NCBI GenBank assembly: GCA_945901845.1
Contig: CAMDLR010000011.1
Location: 1-64,000, forward strand
Reading direction: 5' to 3'
DNA from: Sediminibacterium ginsengisoli
Lineage (GTDB): Bacteria; Bacteroidota; Bacteroidia; Chitinophagales; Chitinophagaceae
DNA length: 64,000 nt
Numbering within the stretch: the first letter of the stretch is position 1; each line of letters begins with the position of its first letter. Positions 55,776 to 63,842 of this stretch are shown here, in pieces. The notes beneath the pieces are model-generated. The model did not search any database and had not been told where the DNA came from. It saw only the letters and a program-made list of their open reading frames with translations. A program made the position numbers and the translations under genes.

Positions 55776-56470
55776 GGTAAATAATTTCGAAGTGTTAAAA
55801 AAAACAGCACTTGAATACATAACAAATGTAGTGCAAAAGGGTTGGCTTTAGGTTGCTCCCATTTTCTAAATAAAACAAGTAAACCGGCACTTACGATAAA
55901 CCAACATACATAATTATACAAAGGAATATCTAGTGATAGCCAGGTCCAAAAACCAAGCTTAACAGCTACTGGCTCCATTAACCAATCAAATAAAACGGCC
56001 ACAAGGGCTGCATCAAGTACAAATGCTATATTTTCTATGCGTTTAGGTACAGCTTCCCCTTCTTTTAAAAAATGGTGCTGTAACCAGCGGTGCAACATTG
56101 TCATAACGGTTCCGGCACAAAAAACAACCACAAACCAGTTCATCCCAATAGTAAAAGGCACGTCCATGAGTCCGGGTCCTAATGCCTTTCCATAAAAATA
56201 AGATCCAAACAAAAAACCCGTATGCACGCCTATTATTTCGGAGAGCATACCTGTAATAAATGCGGTAATAAAAAAATACCAGAATTTAGGTGATAGGCTG
56301 GGTTGATTCCAAAGAAGCAGTACAAACATGATCCAAAGGTTGAGTGGCGTATTTGAAACAAACCAAGCTGCATGGTCAGAAATTAAAATACCAAGCATGC
56401 CACTAACATGAAAGAGTAGTGCGATAAAAACAGAAATAGTAAGTTTATATTGTTGCATAAAAAGCCTCAT
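55772..56470 (-). CDS. cruF: Carotenoid 1,2-hydratase, CruF-like (DUF422 family)
   Basis: A 232-residue polytopic membrane protein with about seven hydrophobic segments. Family features include SEIIGVHTGFLFGSYFYG (about residues 77-94), GPGLMDVPFTIGMNWFVVVF and LDAALVAVLFDWLMEPVAVKLGFWTW, all typical of the carotenoid biosynthesis DUF422/CruF proteins. Members add water across the 1',2' double bond of the open end of gamma-carotene or lycopene. The overlaps with crtD and crtZ (4 bases each) tie it to the pathway. Confidence 0.82.
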   Translation of the reverse strand: MRLFMQQYKLTISVFIALLFHVSGMLGILISDHAAWFVSNTPLNLWIMFVLLLWNQPSLSPKFWYFFITAFITGMLSEIIGVHTGFLFGSYFYGKALGPGLMDVPFTIGMNWFVVVFCAGTVMTMLHRWLQHHFLKEGEAVPKRIENIAFVLDAALVAVLFDWLMEPVAVKLGFWTWLSLDIPLYNYVCWFIVSAGLLVLFRKWEQPKANPFALHLLCIQVLFFLTLRNYLP

Positions 56471-57951
56471 ATCACGCTGTCTTTTGCCACTAAATTACTC
56501 ATAATTTCTGCACTTTTTAAACAAAGCGGAATGCCGCCACCTGGGTGCACACTTCCCCCCACAAAATACAAGCCCTCATATTGTTTGCTAAAATTAGGAT
56601 GACGCAAAAATGCTGCCATGGGGGCATTGGAACTGGTCCCATACAGCGATCCCTGATAGGAAGCGGTGTTTGCTTCAATTAACAGAGGATCTAATATTTT
56701 CTCCGTTTCAATTAAAGGCTCAATGGGCTCACCCAACATGCGTTCTAATTTATCGAGCACCGCTTTTTTTACAGACGCTGTAATAGCAGACCAATCTTGA
56801 CCCGTATTGGCAGGCACATTCACCATTACAAACCAGTTTTGCTTACCCGTAGGTGCCTGAATGCCAGGCTCACACACCGACGTTATATTAATGTACACAG
56901 TAGGATCTGAAAAAGGAATTTTTACGTCAAATAAATGCGCAAACTCTGCTTCATAATTTTCTGTAAAAAAAATATTATGCAAACTAAGCTGTGGGAAATC
57001 TTTTTTGATGCCCCAATAAAAAATCAATGCACTACTACTCCGCTCCTGCTTTAAAATATGTTGCGCTTTAGAAGGCTCACCTAGTAAATTCAGGTATGTA
57101 AAATAAACATCTGCATTACTCACAACAATATCGGCAGTTACCGATTTGCCATTTACCACTACTCCTGTTGCTTTATTTTTTGTGGTTGTAATTTCTTGAA
57201 CGGGACTATTAAAATAAAATTGAACGCCTATTTTTTTTGCTACTGCTACAAGTGCATTGGTAATTGAAATCATGCCGCCGGAAGGATAAAAGCTACCCTC
57301 ATTATGCTCCAAATGGGCAATTAATGTGAGCATACTTGGTGCCACATAAGGATTGCTTCCATTATAGGTAGCGTACCTATTAAAAAGTTGGACTAACTTT
57401 TTAGAAGAAAAAGATTTTTCGTTGTGTGTATGCATCGACCTTGTTACATACGACATTTTAAATGCGCGTAACGCCGACAAAAGCGGAATCTTAAACAGCG
57501 TAGAAAATTTATGCAACGAATGATCTAAAAAAACTTGACCTATACGCGTGTATAATTTTTCCGAAGAAGCTAAATAGTTTTTAATGTTACTAACAGGTTC
57601 ACCCGTTTTTTTATGTGCTTCTTCAGCAAATAAATCTGGATCTGCAGCAGCATGAATCACTGTTCCGTCTTCATAAAAATAATGACATGAAACCGGCATT
57701 TTTTGATAGGTAAAATAATCGGATAGCTTTTCGCCAACTAAGGCAAGTAGTGCCTCTAATTGATGGGGTTGGGTAAATAAACTAGGGCCTGTATCAAATT
57801 GATAATCCGCTTCTGAAAAATGACCGAGTTTTCCCCCGGGCTTGTCTGATTTTTCATATACATCTACTACATACCCCTGCGCCACCAACCTAATACTAGC
57901 CGCAAGTCCTGCAATGCCAGATCCAATAATCACTGCTTTTTTAGACTGCAT
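56467..57951 (-). CDS. crtD: Carotenoid 3,4-desaturase, CrtD-like
   Basis: FAD-dependent desaturase of the CrtI/CrtD family, 494 residues. The FAD loop GSGIAG is at 10-15 with EKSDKPGGKLG after it, and the C-terminal flavin motif reads GLYFVGGSVHPGGGIPL. Being the second CrtI-type gene in the operon and next to cruF, it most likely introduces the 3',4' double bond into 1'-hydroxy-gamma-carotene. Desaturases of this family cannot be told apart by motif alone, so an extra phytoene desaturation role is an alternative. It overlaps idi by 11 bases and cruF by 4. Confidence 0.82.
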   Translation of the reverse strand: MQSKKAVIIGSGIAGLAASIRLVAQGYVVDVYEKSDKPGGKLGHFSEADYQFDTGPSLFTQPHQLEALLALVGEKLSDYFTYQKMPVSCHYFYEDGTVIHAAADPDLFAEEAHKKTGEPVSNIKNYLASSEKLYTRIGQVFLDHSLHKFSTLFKIPLLSALRAFKMSYVTRSMHTHNEKSFSSKKLVQLFNRYATYNGSNPYVAPSMLTLIAHLEHNEGSFYPSGGMISITNALVAVAKKIGVQFYFNSPVQEITTTKNKATGVVVNGKSVTADIVVSNADVYFTYLNLLGEPSKAQHILKQERSSSALIFYWGIKKDFPQLSLHNIFFTENYEAEFAHLFDVKIPFSDPTVYINITSVCEPGIQAPTGKQNWFVMVNVPANTGQDWSAITASVKKAVLDKLERMLGEPIEPLIETEKILDPLLIEANTASYQGSLYGTSSNAPMAAFLRHPNFSKQYEGLYFVGGSVHPGGGIPLCLKSAEIMSNLVAKDSVI

Positions 57952-58480
57952 GTATTTGATTTTGCGGCTCTGCCATCCATGCTTTTAATTTTGGATAAGC
58001 AATATGAAACCAAGCAGTAAAACGTTCTGGCGTTTCCTGTATTTGCTGTTCTAATTCCTGCGCCGGCATAAATGCATATGCTGCAACCTCTTCTGTATTA
58101 AAATCCACTGGACCATCATACTGTCCGGTAAATACATGGTCAAACTCATGTTCTGTTAATCCGTTCTCAAAATCTGCTTTATAGGTAAAATCAAACGCTT
58201 TGATAAGGCTTGTTGTAAAACCCATTTCTTCTTGTAACCTTCTTGTAGCTGCCGCTAAAATTTCTTCACCGGGTCTTGGATGACTACAACAAGTATTGGT
58301 CCAAAGTCCACCGCTATGGTATTTTGAAAATGCACGCTGTTGCATTAATACATCGCCATTTTTATTGAAAACAAAAACACTAAACGCCCTATGTAGTAAA
58401 GCCTGCTTGTGGGCTTCCATTTTTTCCATGGCGCCAACAGGTTCGTCCTTTTCGTTTACCAGCACAACTTGTTCTAACAT
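57941..58480 (-). CDS. idi: Isopentenyl-diphosphate isomerase type I
   Basis: Nudix-fold enzyme interconverting IPP and DMAPP to prime isoprenoid synthesis. Visible active-site residues are the TNTCCSHP cysteine (residues 61-68), the EILAAATRRLQEEMG Nudix-like helix (73-87) and EHEFDHV (110-116). It has 179 residues. Its position inside the carotenoid operon suggests precursor balancing for pigment. No GGPP synthase gene (crtE) is in the window. Confidence 0.94.
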   Translation of the reverse strand: MLEQVVLVNEKDEPVGAMEKMEAHKQALLHRAFSVFVFNKNGDVLMQQRAFSKYHSGGLWTNTCCSHPRPGEEILAAATRRLQEEMGFTTSLIKAFDFTYKADFENGLTEHEFDHVFTGQYDGPVDFNTEEVAAYAFMPAQELEQQIQETPERFTAWFHIAYPKLKAWMAEPQNQIHAV

Positions 58481-58497
58481 AACTTGGGAGGGGGGCT

Positions 58498-59334
58498 TTA
58501 CATGATATTTAACTGGCTTCTGATACCAGCCTTTGCAAGTATAAATGCTTTTCCATAATCTGGAATACGAATGCGGGACTCTAAAATATCTGCAGGCTCT
58601 AAGCGTTTTATTTTTTTAAATAATGAGAGATAGTATTTGTAAGCTACATACACACCAAATCTTGCCTTGATGGGTAAATTTAAAATACCTGCGTAAGCAT
58701 CATCAAAATCTTTTTGAATATCCTGCTCAATGGCTAATTTATCGGCGTGCGTAAAATTAGTAAAATCGCAATCCGGGAAATACATACGGTCTAGTCCTTC
58801 AAAATCTGCTTTTACATCACGTAAAAAATTTACTTTTTGAAATGCAGATCCTAAACTTTTTGCAGCAGGCTTCAATGCATCATACTGCACCTGATTACCT
58901 GCACAAAAAATATACAAACACATAAGACCTACCACCTCTGCACTGCCGTAAATATAGGTTTCGTAACCAGCTCTATCGTAGGTGTGCTTTCCTAAATCAA
59001 GTTCCATGCTATATAAAAAAGCGTCAATGAGCGCATGATCGATTTTATATTGATTAACGGTCATTTGAAAACTATGTAAAATTGGATTCAAACTAATACC
59101 TCTTTCGATAGCATCATAGGTTTCTTTTTTAAATTCTTCAAACAACATGGCCTTATCGTAACCATGAAAAGTATCTACTATTTCATCCGCAAAACGAACA
59201 AAACCATAAATATTACAAATGGGTGTGCGTAAGTCTTTATGCAACAATCTAATCGCCGAAGAAAAGCTAGTGCTATACTTTTCGGTTGTTATTCTACTAC
59301 AATCCTGACTCACTTCATGAAACAGGTTCATCAT
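58498..59334 (-). CDS. crtB: Phytoene synthase
   Basis: Condenses two geranylgeranyl diphosphates into phytoene. The two aspartate-rich motifs are DEIVD (50-54) and DVKAD (173-177), and AFQKVNFLRDVKAD...LDRMYFP is the squalene/phytoene synthase signature. It is 278 residues. The ATG at 59334 overlaps the crtI stop as ATGA; a second ATG follows immediately. Confidence 0.95.
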   Translation of the reverse strand: MMNLFHEVSQDCSRITTEKYSTSFSSAIRLLHKDLRTPICNIYGFVRFADEIVDTFHGYDKAMLFEEFKKETYDAIERGISLNPILHSFQMTVNQYKIDHALIDAFLYSMELDLGKHTYDRAGYETYIYGSAEVVGLMCLYIFCAGNQVQYDALKPAAKSLGSAFQKVNFLRDVKADFEGLDRMYFPDCDFTNFTHADKLAIEQDIQKDFDDAYAGILNLPIKARFGVYVAYKYYLSLFKKIKRLEPADILESRIRIPDYGKAFILAKAGIRSQLNIM

Positions 59335-60824
59335 AGTTGTTTGTTTTTATTTGTTGAATAATGTTTTACTACTTGTCCAGCTACCACTTCACCACTAATC
59401 AAACTTGGCGGCACGCCCGGACCTGGCACTGTTAACTGACCCGTATAAAAAAGATTTTTTACCTTTTTACTACGACAACTTGGTTTTAAAATAGCTGTTT
59501 GTAGTAAAGTGTTTGCAAGCCCGTATGCATTGCCTTTAAATGCATGATAATCCAATATAAAATCAGATTGCGCAAAAGACCTTTTATAAACAATAGCATC
59601 CTTAACTGATTGTCCCAACCTCTTTTCGATGCGGGTTAACATTTGATCCAAATATTTTTCCCTAACGTCTTCTGTGTCACCTGCCAAACCCGTTGCAACT
59701 GGCATTAATAAAAAAAGGTTTTCGTGTCCTTCTGGTGCCGATGTAGCATCTGTTACAGAAGTTACACTCATGTAAAAGAGCGGATCGGTGGGCCAAGATT
59801 TTGTGGTATAAATTTCGGCGCCATGTACTTCAAATGAAGTATCAAAAAACAAAGTATGGTGCTGAACGTCTGTTAATTTTTTATTGAGCCCAATGTAATA
59901 AATGAGACAACTAGGCGCCATAACGCGTGAATCCCAGTAAGCAGCACTGTAAGACTGAGCAGCAGCAGGTAATAGTGCCGTTTCGATGTGGTGATAATCG
60001 GCACCACCTATGATTACATCTGCTTCAAAATTTCCTTTACGGGTACATACACGTGTTGCGATTTTATTGTCAACTTCTATAGAAGTAACTTCGTGTTCAA
60101 ATTTAAACTGTACACCTAACGACACCGCTAAATCATACATGCCCTCTACAATGTTATACATCCCTGTTTCTGGATACCATGTACCGCCTTTTATATCGGC
60201 GTAATTCATGAGGGAATAGAGCGCAGGTGTATGTTCTGGTAAAGCACCTAAAAACAAAACAGGAAACTCCATGAGCTCACGCAGTTTTGGATTTTTAAAA
60301 TGTTTGGCAACGTGTTTTTTGATAGACGTAAAAACATCGAGTTTAAAAATACCTTTTATTAAATCCCAATCTATAAATTCAGTTACCGATTGACTAGGCT
60401 TGTGCACGAGCTTATTAATACCTACTTCATATTTATAAGCAGCTTCTGCTAAAAATAAATCGAGTTGATGACCTGCACCTGGTTCAATGGTATCAAATAA
60501 AGTTTTAAGCGCATTGTAATTGGCAAGAATATCTACCGGACCATCAGACCAGTATACGCGGTACGAAGGATCCAGCCTTATAAGCTTGTAATAATCCGAC
60601 ACCGACTTATTAAATTGATTAAAGTAACGTTCAAAAACATCCGGCATCCAATACCAACTAGGACCCATGTCAAATGTAAAGCCTGCAGTTTTATACCTAC
60701 GCGCTCTTCCTCCAGGCTGTTCATGTTTTTCCAAAACGGTAACATCCCAACCTGCTTTAGCCATAAATGACGCAGCAGATAAGCCGGCAAAGCCGCTTCC
60801 AATAATAACGACAGATTGTTTCAA
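59331..60824 (-). CDS. crtI: Phytoene desaturase
   Basis: FAD enzyme that desaturates phytoene toward lycopene; 497 residues. The flavin loop GSGFAG is at 9-14, followed by EKHEQPGGRARRY and FDMGPSWYW; the C-terminal motif reads NLFYTGQLTVPGPGVPPSLISG. The start is TTG at 60824: an in-frame TAG is two codons upstream and there is no ATG that keeps the flavin fold. It begins 23 bases after the sigma-factor gene, so it is transcribed with it or from a promoter inside it. Confidence 0.95.
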   Translation of the reverse strand: MKQSVVIIGSGFAGLSAASFMAKAGWDVTVLEKHEQPGGRARRYKTAGFTFDMGPSWYWMPDVFERYFNQFNKSVSDYYKLIRLDPSYRVYWSDGPVDILANYNALKTLFDTIEPGAGHQLDLFLAEAAYKYEVGINKLVHKPSQSVTEFIDWDLIKGIFKLDVFTSIKKHVAKHFKNPKLRELMEFPVLFLGALPEHTPALYSLMNYADIKGGTWYPETGMYNIVEGMYDLAVSLGVQFKFEHEVTSIEVDNKIATRVCTRKGNFEADVIIGGADYHHIETALLPAAAQSYSAAYWDSRVMAPSCLIYYIGLNKKLTDVQHHTLFFDTSFEVHGAEIYTTKSWPTDPLFYMSVTSVTDATSAPEGHENLFLLMPVATGLAGDTEDVREKYLDQMLTRIEKRLGQSVKDAIVYKRSFAQSDFILDYHAFKGNAYGLANTLLQTAILKPSCRSKKVKNLFYTGQLTVPGPGVPPSLISGEVVAGQVVKHYSTNKNKQL

Positions 60825-60847
60825 AGTCTAGTAAAAATAAACAAAAA

Positions 60848-61348
60848 TTAGTACCTGTTCAACTGATTTTTTAGCAGCTTACGTGCAAAGTGAATTCTAC
60901 TTTTAATGGTACCGAGCGGTTCGTTTAACATATCAGCAATTTCGTGGTATTTATATCCATCAAAATATAACAAAAAAGGGGTTTTGAAAATGATAGGTAA
61001 ACTATGAATCGATTCTTGCACTTCTTTTAAATTGAGTTTTGCAATCGCTTCGTTACTTACAGAAGTTTGATTGTTATCAATTAAAAAATCGTTGGGGGTA
61101 TTATCAAATACAGTGGCTTGTTTTGATTTTTTGCGGTAATCATTGATAAAAATATTACGCATAATGGTGTACAACCAGGCTTTAATGTTGGTGCCTACAT
61201 TGTACTTATCACGATTGGCTAGCGCCCTAAACAAGGTTTCCTGCACCAAATCTTTAGCCGATTCGTTATCACGGGTAAGTGTAAAAGCAAAAGGCTTTAA
61301 GAACGTGGTATTGTTGATGATGAGTTCGTTGAATTCCGGCGTAGACAT
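60848..61348 (-). CDS. ECF sigma factor
   Basis: Small alternative sigma factor of 166 residues. Region 2 is about 15-75 (LTRDNESAKDLVQETLFRAL and NIKAWLYTIMRNIFINDYRK) and region 4 about 105-160 (DGYKYHEIADMLNEPLGTIKSRIHFARKLL). The start is the ATG at 61348; an 18-residue upward extension is hydrophobic and not family-like, and it would place coding sequence over the operators. No anti-sigma gene is adjacent. Between the CarH-type gene and the crt operon, it probably drives carotenoid genes when CarH releases its promoter. Confidence 0.93.
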   Translation of the reverse strand: MSTPEFNELIINNTTFLKPFAFTLTRDNESAKDLVQETLFRALANRDKYNVGTNIKAWLYTIMRNIFINDYRKKSKQATVFDNTPNDFLIDNNQTSVSNEAIAKLNLKEVQESIHSLPIIFKTPFLLYFDGYKYHEIADMLNEPLGTIKSRIHFARKLLKNQLNRY

Positions 61349-61349
61349 T

Positions 61350-61381
61350 TTGTTTAATTTTATTAAATCAAAGTTAAACAA
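61350..61381. promoter_or_regulatory. Operator O1: TTGTTTAA-N16-TTAAACAA
   Basis: An exact inverted repeat with half-sites 61350-61357 and 61374-61381 and a 16-base spacer, ending 2 bases from the sigma start codon. The predicted sigma -7 box lies in its distal half-site. Its geometry is identical to O2, which argues strongly against chance. It is the likely binding site of the adjacent CarH-type repressor. Confidence 0.75.
61369..61376 (-). promoter_or_regulatory. Predicted -7 box of the ECF sigma gene
   Basis: TAACTTTG on the minus strand is a perfect TAnnTTTG match, placed 20 bases before the start codon and inside operator O1. A protein bound at O1 would block it directly. Confidence 0.5.
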
Positions 61382-61404
61382 ATAACTGCATCCAACGATC
61401 AATT

Positions 61405-61436
61405 TTGTTTAACTTTTTTTATAAATAATTAAACAA
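61405..61436. promoter_or_regulatory. Operator O2: TTGTTTAA-N16-TTAAACAA
   Basis: A second exact copy of the O1 geometry: half-sites 61405-61412 and 61429-61436 with a 16-base spacer. It is separated from O1 by 23 bases and lies over the -33 region and upstream of the sigma promoter. Outer bases are also similar (ATTTGTTTAAYT in each half). The inner half-sites of O1 and O2 form a 13-bp perfect inverted repeat at 61370-61382 and 61404-61416. Confidence 0.75.
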
Positions 61437-61437
61437 A

Positions 61438-61462
61438 TAAGGAGCTGATAATCAGCTCCTTA
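61438..61462 (-). terminator. Probable terminator after the CarH-type gene
   Basis: The arms TAAGGAGCTGAT and ATCAGCTCCTTA pair around one central base, and the minus strand continues into a T-rich stretch (ATTTGTTTAATTATTT). It lies about 30 bases after the CarH stop, so the sigma gene would need its own promoter. Confidence 0.65.
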
Positions 61463-61493
61463 CGTAAATATAGTAGTAAAATCGGAAAAATAA

Positions 61494-62375
61494 CTATGCA
61501 ATCTTGCTCAAATAGTCCATCACTTCTGGTAAAGAACGCTTGAGGTTAACATTAGTTGGTACGCCCTTTTTATAGGCTTGGGTAAGTAAGCCTGATACCA
61601 ATACTGAGTATTTTGGTAAGGTAGCGCCTACTCTAGTCAAAAACTTTTCGAAATTGAAATTGCTAGCCACCGAGGTTAAATGGGTGTACACAAACGTAGG
61701 TGCTTTTAATTCAGACACATAAAGCACATCTTTAATAGGAACATTAGCACCTAAATAGAGCACTTTTACCCCACGTGCTTTTAGCAAATAATACATGAAT
61801 AAGATACCTAGTTCATGATGCTCGCCTTCTGGTAAGAATAAAAGTGCAGTAGAATTTGCTTGCAAGGCAGGCGAAGTTTTTTCGATACCTACGATAAGCT
61901 TTTGTCTGATAATATTGGTTACTAGGTGCTCCTGGGCAGGATTGACTCTGCTTGTAACCCATAGTATACCTATTCTTTCGAGGAATGGGAAAATAATTTG
62001 TGTGATGGTTTTTTCGATGCCCTTACTGGTAATTTGAAAATCCAGTACCGATTCAAAATCTTCAATACGCAGATCCACCATGCATTCAATCAATTCATTT
62101 ACAATTCTTTCAAGCTGCGCTTCCGATTGGGTCAATGAAAGAATACGCTCCTTCATTTCGATGGGCTTCATCTTATCGATGTGTGAAATCTTAAACCCGT
62201 ACTTATTAAGTAGGGCAATATTTAACAGTGTGATAAGCTCGTCGTTGGTGTAATAACGAATGTTAGTATCAGTCCTTGAAGGGTTCAAGAAATGATATCG
62301 CTGTTCCCATATGCGTATGGTATGGGCTTTAATCCCAGAAAGGTTCTCCAGATCTTTAATGGTAAATGCATCCAT
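61494..62375 (-). CDS. CarH-type B12-dependent photoreceptor repressor (MerR family)
   Basis: A 293-residue regulator with a MerR winged helix at 1-75 (FTIKDLENLSGIKAHTIRIWEQRY) and a CarH cobalamin module after it. The four-helix bundle carries W139-x9-E149-H150 (VNPAQEHLV) and the B12 domain has E185-x-H187-x-x-G190 (GEHHELG). In the Thermus protein the matching residues hold adenosylcobalamin, which makes a DNA-binding tetramer in the dark that falls apart in light. All of these residues are present, so light sensing is likely. It lies 38 bases after rfbA, ends in a hairpin, and precedes the sigma/crt operon. Confidence 0.93.
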   Translation of the reverse strand: MDAFTIKDLENLSGIKAHTIRIWEQRYHFLNPSRTDTNIRYYTNDELITLLNIALLNKYGFKISHIDKMKPIEMKERILSLTQSEAQLERIVNELIECMVDLRIEDFESVLDFQITSKGIEKTITQIIFPFLERIGILWVTSRVNPAQEHLVTNIIRQKLIVGIEKTSPALQANSTALLFLPEGEHHELGILFMYYLLKARGVKVLYLGANVPIKDVLYVSELKAPTFVYTHLTSVASNFNFEKFLTRVGATLPKYSVLVSGLLTQAYKKGVPTNVNLKRSLPEVMDYLSKIA

Positions 62376-62413
62376 GAAACGAATAACAACAAGTGCCCCG
62401 TTTTGTTCGAATG

Positions 62414-63274
62414 CTAAGGTTTTATTCCTTTTAGGTACTGCCCGTAGCCGCTTTTCTCGTATTTAGCAGCCAGTTTTAAGAGCTGCTCACGGTCTATAAA
62501 GCCCATCCTAAAGGCTACTTCCTCAATACAGCCAATTTTTTGGCTTTGGCGCTTTTCAATAACCCTTACAAATTCGCAGGCGTCACTTAAAGAGTCAAAA
62601 GTACCGGTATCGAGCCAAGCGGTTCCACGGTTCATAATGCCCACCTGTAAAGTGCCTCTTTGTAAATATTCATTATTAACGGTGGTAATTTCATACTCAC
62701 CTCTACTAGAAGGCTCAATATTTTTAGCAATTTCTACTACATCGTTGTCGTAAAAGTATAAACCCGGCACGGCGTAATTAGATTTAGGATGCGCCGGTTT
62801 TTCTTCGATGGAAATGGCTTTTTTATGTTCGTCAAATTCTACCACACCATAACGCTCTGGATCATTTACTTCATACGCAAAAACGGCAGCACCTTCTATG
62901 TTGTTAAAAGATTGTACGAGCTTACTAAAGCCTGCGCCATAAAAAATATTATCGCCAAGTACCAGCGCCACTTTATCGTTACCAATAAAATCAGCACCAA
63001 TTACAAAAGCTTGCGCAAGGCCATTTGGTTTTTCTTGAACCGCATAAGTAAACTTACATCCAAGTTCAGAACCGTCTTCTAATAAACGCTGAAACTGCAC
63101 GCTATCTTCAGGTGTAGTAATAATTAAAATTTCTTTGATGCCCGCTAACATCAAAATAGAAAGCGGGTAATAAATCATGGGCTTGTCATAAATAGGCATT
63201 AACTGCTTACTAATTCCTTTGGTAATTGGATAGAGTCTAGTGCCTGAACCGCCTGCTAATATGATACCTTTCAT
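62414..63274 (-). CDS. rfbA: Glucose-1-phosphate thymidylyltransferase
   Basis: Makes dTDP-glucose from dTTP and glucose-1-phosphate, first step to dTDP-L-rhamnose and related sugars. The nucleotide-binding motif [13 protein letters not shown] is at 6-18, with [17 protein letters not shown] following; the C-terminal [13 protein letters not shown] is typical. It is 286 residues, 16 bases after rfbC. rfbD is not found in the window. Confidence 0.96.
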   Translation of the reverse strand: MKGIILAGGSGTRLYPITKGISKQLMPIYDKPMIYYPLSILMLAGIKEILIITTPEDSVQFQRLLEDGSELGCKFTYAVQEKPNGLAQAFVIGADFIGNDKVALVLGDNIFYGAGFSKLVQSFNNIEGAAVFAYEVNDPERYGVVEFDEHKKAISIEEKPAHPKSNYAVPGLYFYDNDVVEIAKNIEPSSRGEYEITTVNNEYLQRGTLQVGIMNRGTAWLDTGTFDSLSDACEFVRVIEKRQSQKIGCIEEVAFRMGFIDREQLLKLAAKYEKSGYGQYLKGIKP

Positions 63275-63290
63275 GATGTGCTATTTTAAT

Positions 63291-63842
63291 TTATAATGAA
63301 GCCGCATATGCTGCAAAGCTTCCAAGTGTTTTATCTTTTTCAGACAATATGATTTCACTGTCTGTTAACTGCCAATTGATATTTAAAGCTGAATCGTTGT
63401 ACATAATACCCACTTCATTACCAGGTTCATAAAATTTATCAACCTTGTAAAAAAATGTTGCTGCTTCACTTAGTACCACAAAACCGTGCGCAAATCCGGC
63501 AGGCACAAAAAATTGTTTGTGGTTATCAGCAGTTAATTCAATGGCGTAATGCTGTCCAAAACTAGGAGAACCTTTTCTTAAATCAACAGCAATATCAAGT
63601 ACAGATCCTTCTAAAACCCTTACCAACTTTGCCTGTGCAGACGCGCCGCTTTGCATATGAAGCCCTCTTAATACGCCTCTACTAGACCTTGATTGATTGT
63701 CTTGTACAAACGAAATATCGAGACCAGATGCTGTATTAAAATCTCTTTGATTGAAGGTTTCAATAAAATAACCTCTTGCATCGCCATGCACTTTTTCATG
63801 AACGATAAAACAATCTTGTAAAGGCGTTTGCTCAATTTTCAT
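63291..63842 (-). CDS. rfbC: dTDP-4-dehydrorhamnose 3,5-epimerase
   Basis: Cupin-fold epimerase of the dTDP-sugar pathway, 183 residues. The catalytic histidine is H62 in RGLHMQ; DLRKGSPSFGQHYAIEL and FFVPAGFAHGFVVL are conserved blocks. It overlaps the rfbB stop by one base (TAATG), so the two are co-translated. Confidence 0.95.
   Translation of the reverse strand: MKIEQTPLQDCFIVHEKVHGDARGYFIETFNQRDFNTASGLDISFVQDNQSRSSRGVLRGLHMQSGASAQAKLVRVLEGSVLDIAVDLRKGSPSFGQHYAIELTADNHKQFFVPAGFAHGFVVLSEAATFFYKVDKFYEPGNEVGIMYNDSALNINWQLTDSEIILSEKDKTLGSFAAYAASL

Noticed and set aside
56467..60824. Two CrtI-family genes as a recent duplication
   Set aside because: The two proteins are widely different in sequence outside the FAD motifs and fit CrtI and CrtD, distinct pathway steps.
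61349..61402. N-terminal extension of the ECF sigma factor
   Set aside because: It would translate the operator region; ECF factors begin near MSTPEFNELI and the -7 box lies inside the extension.
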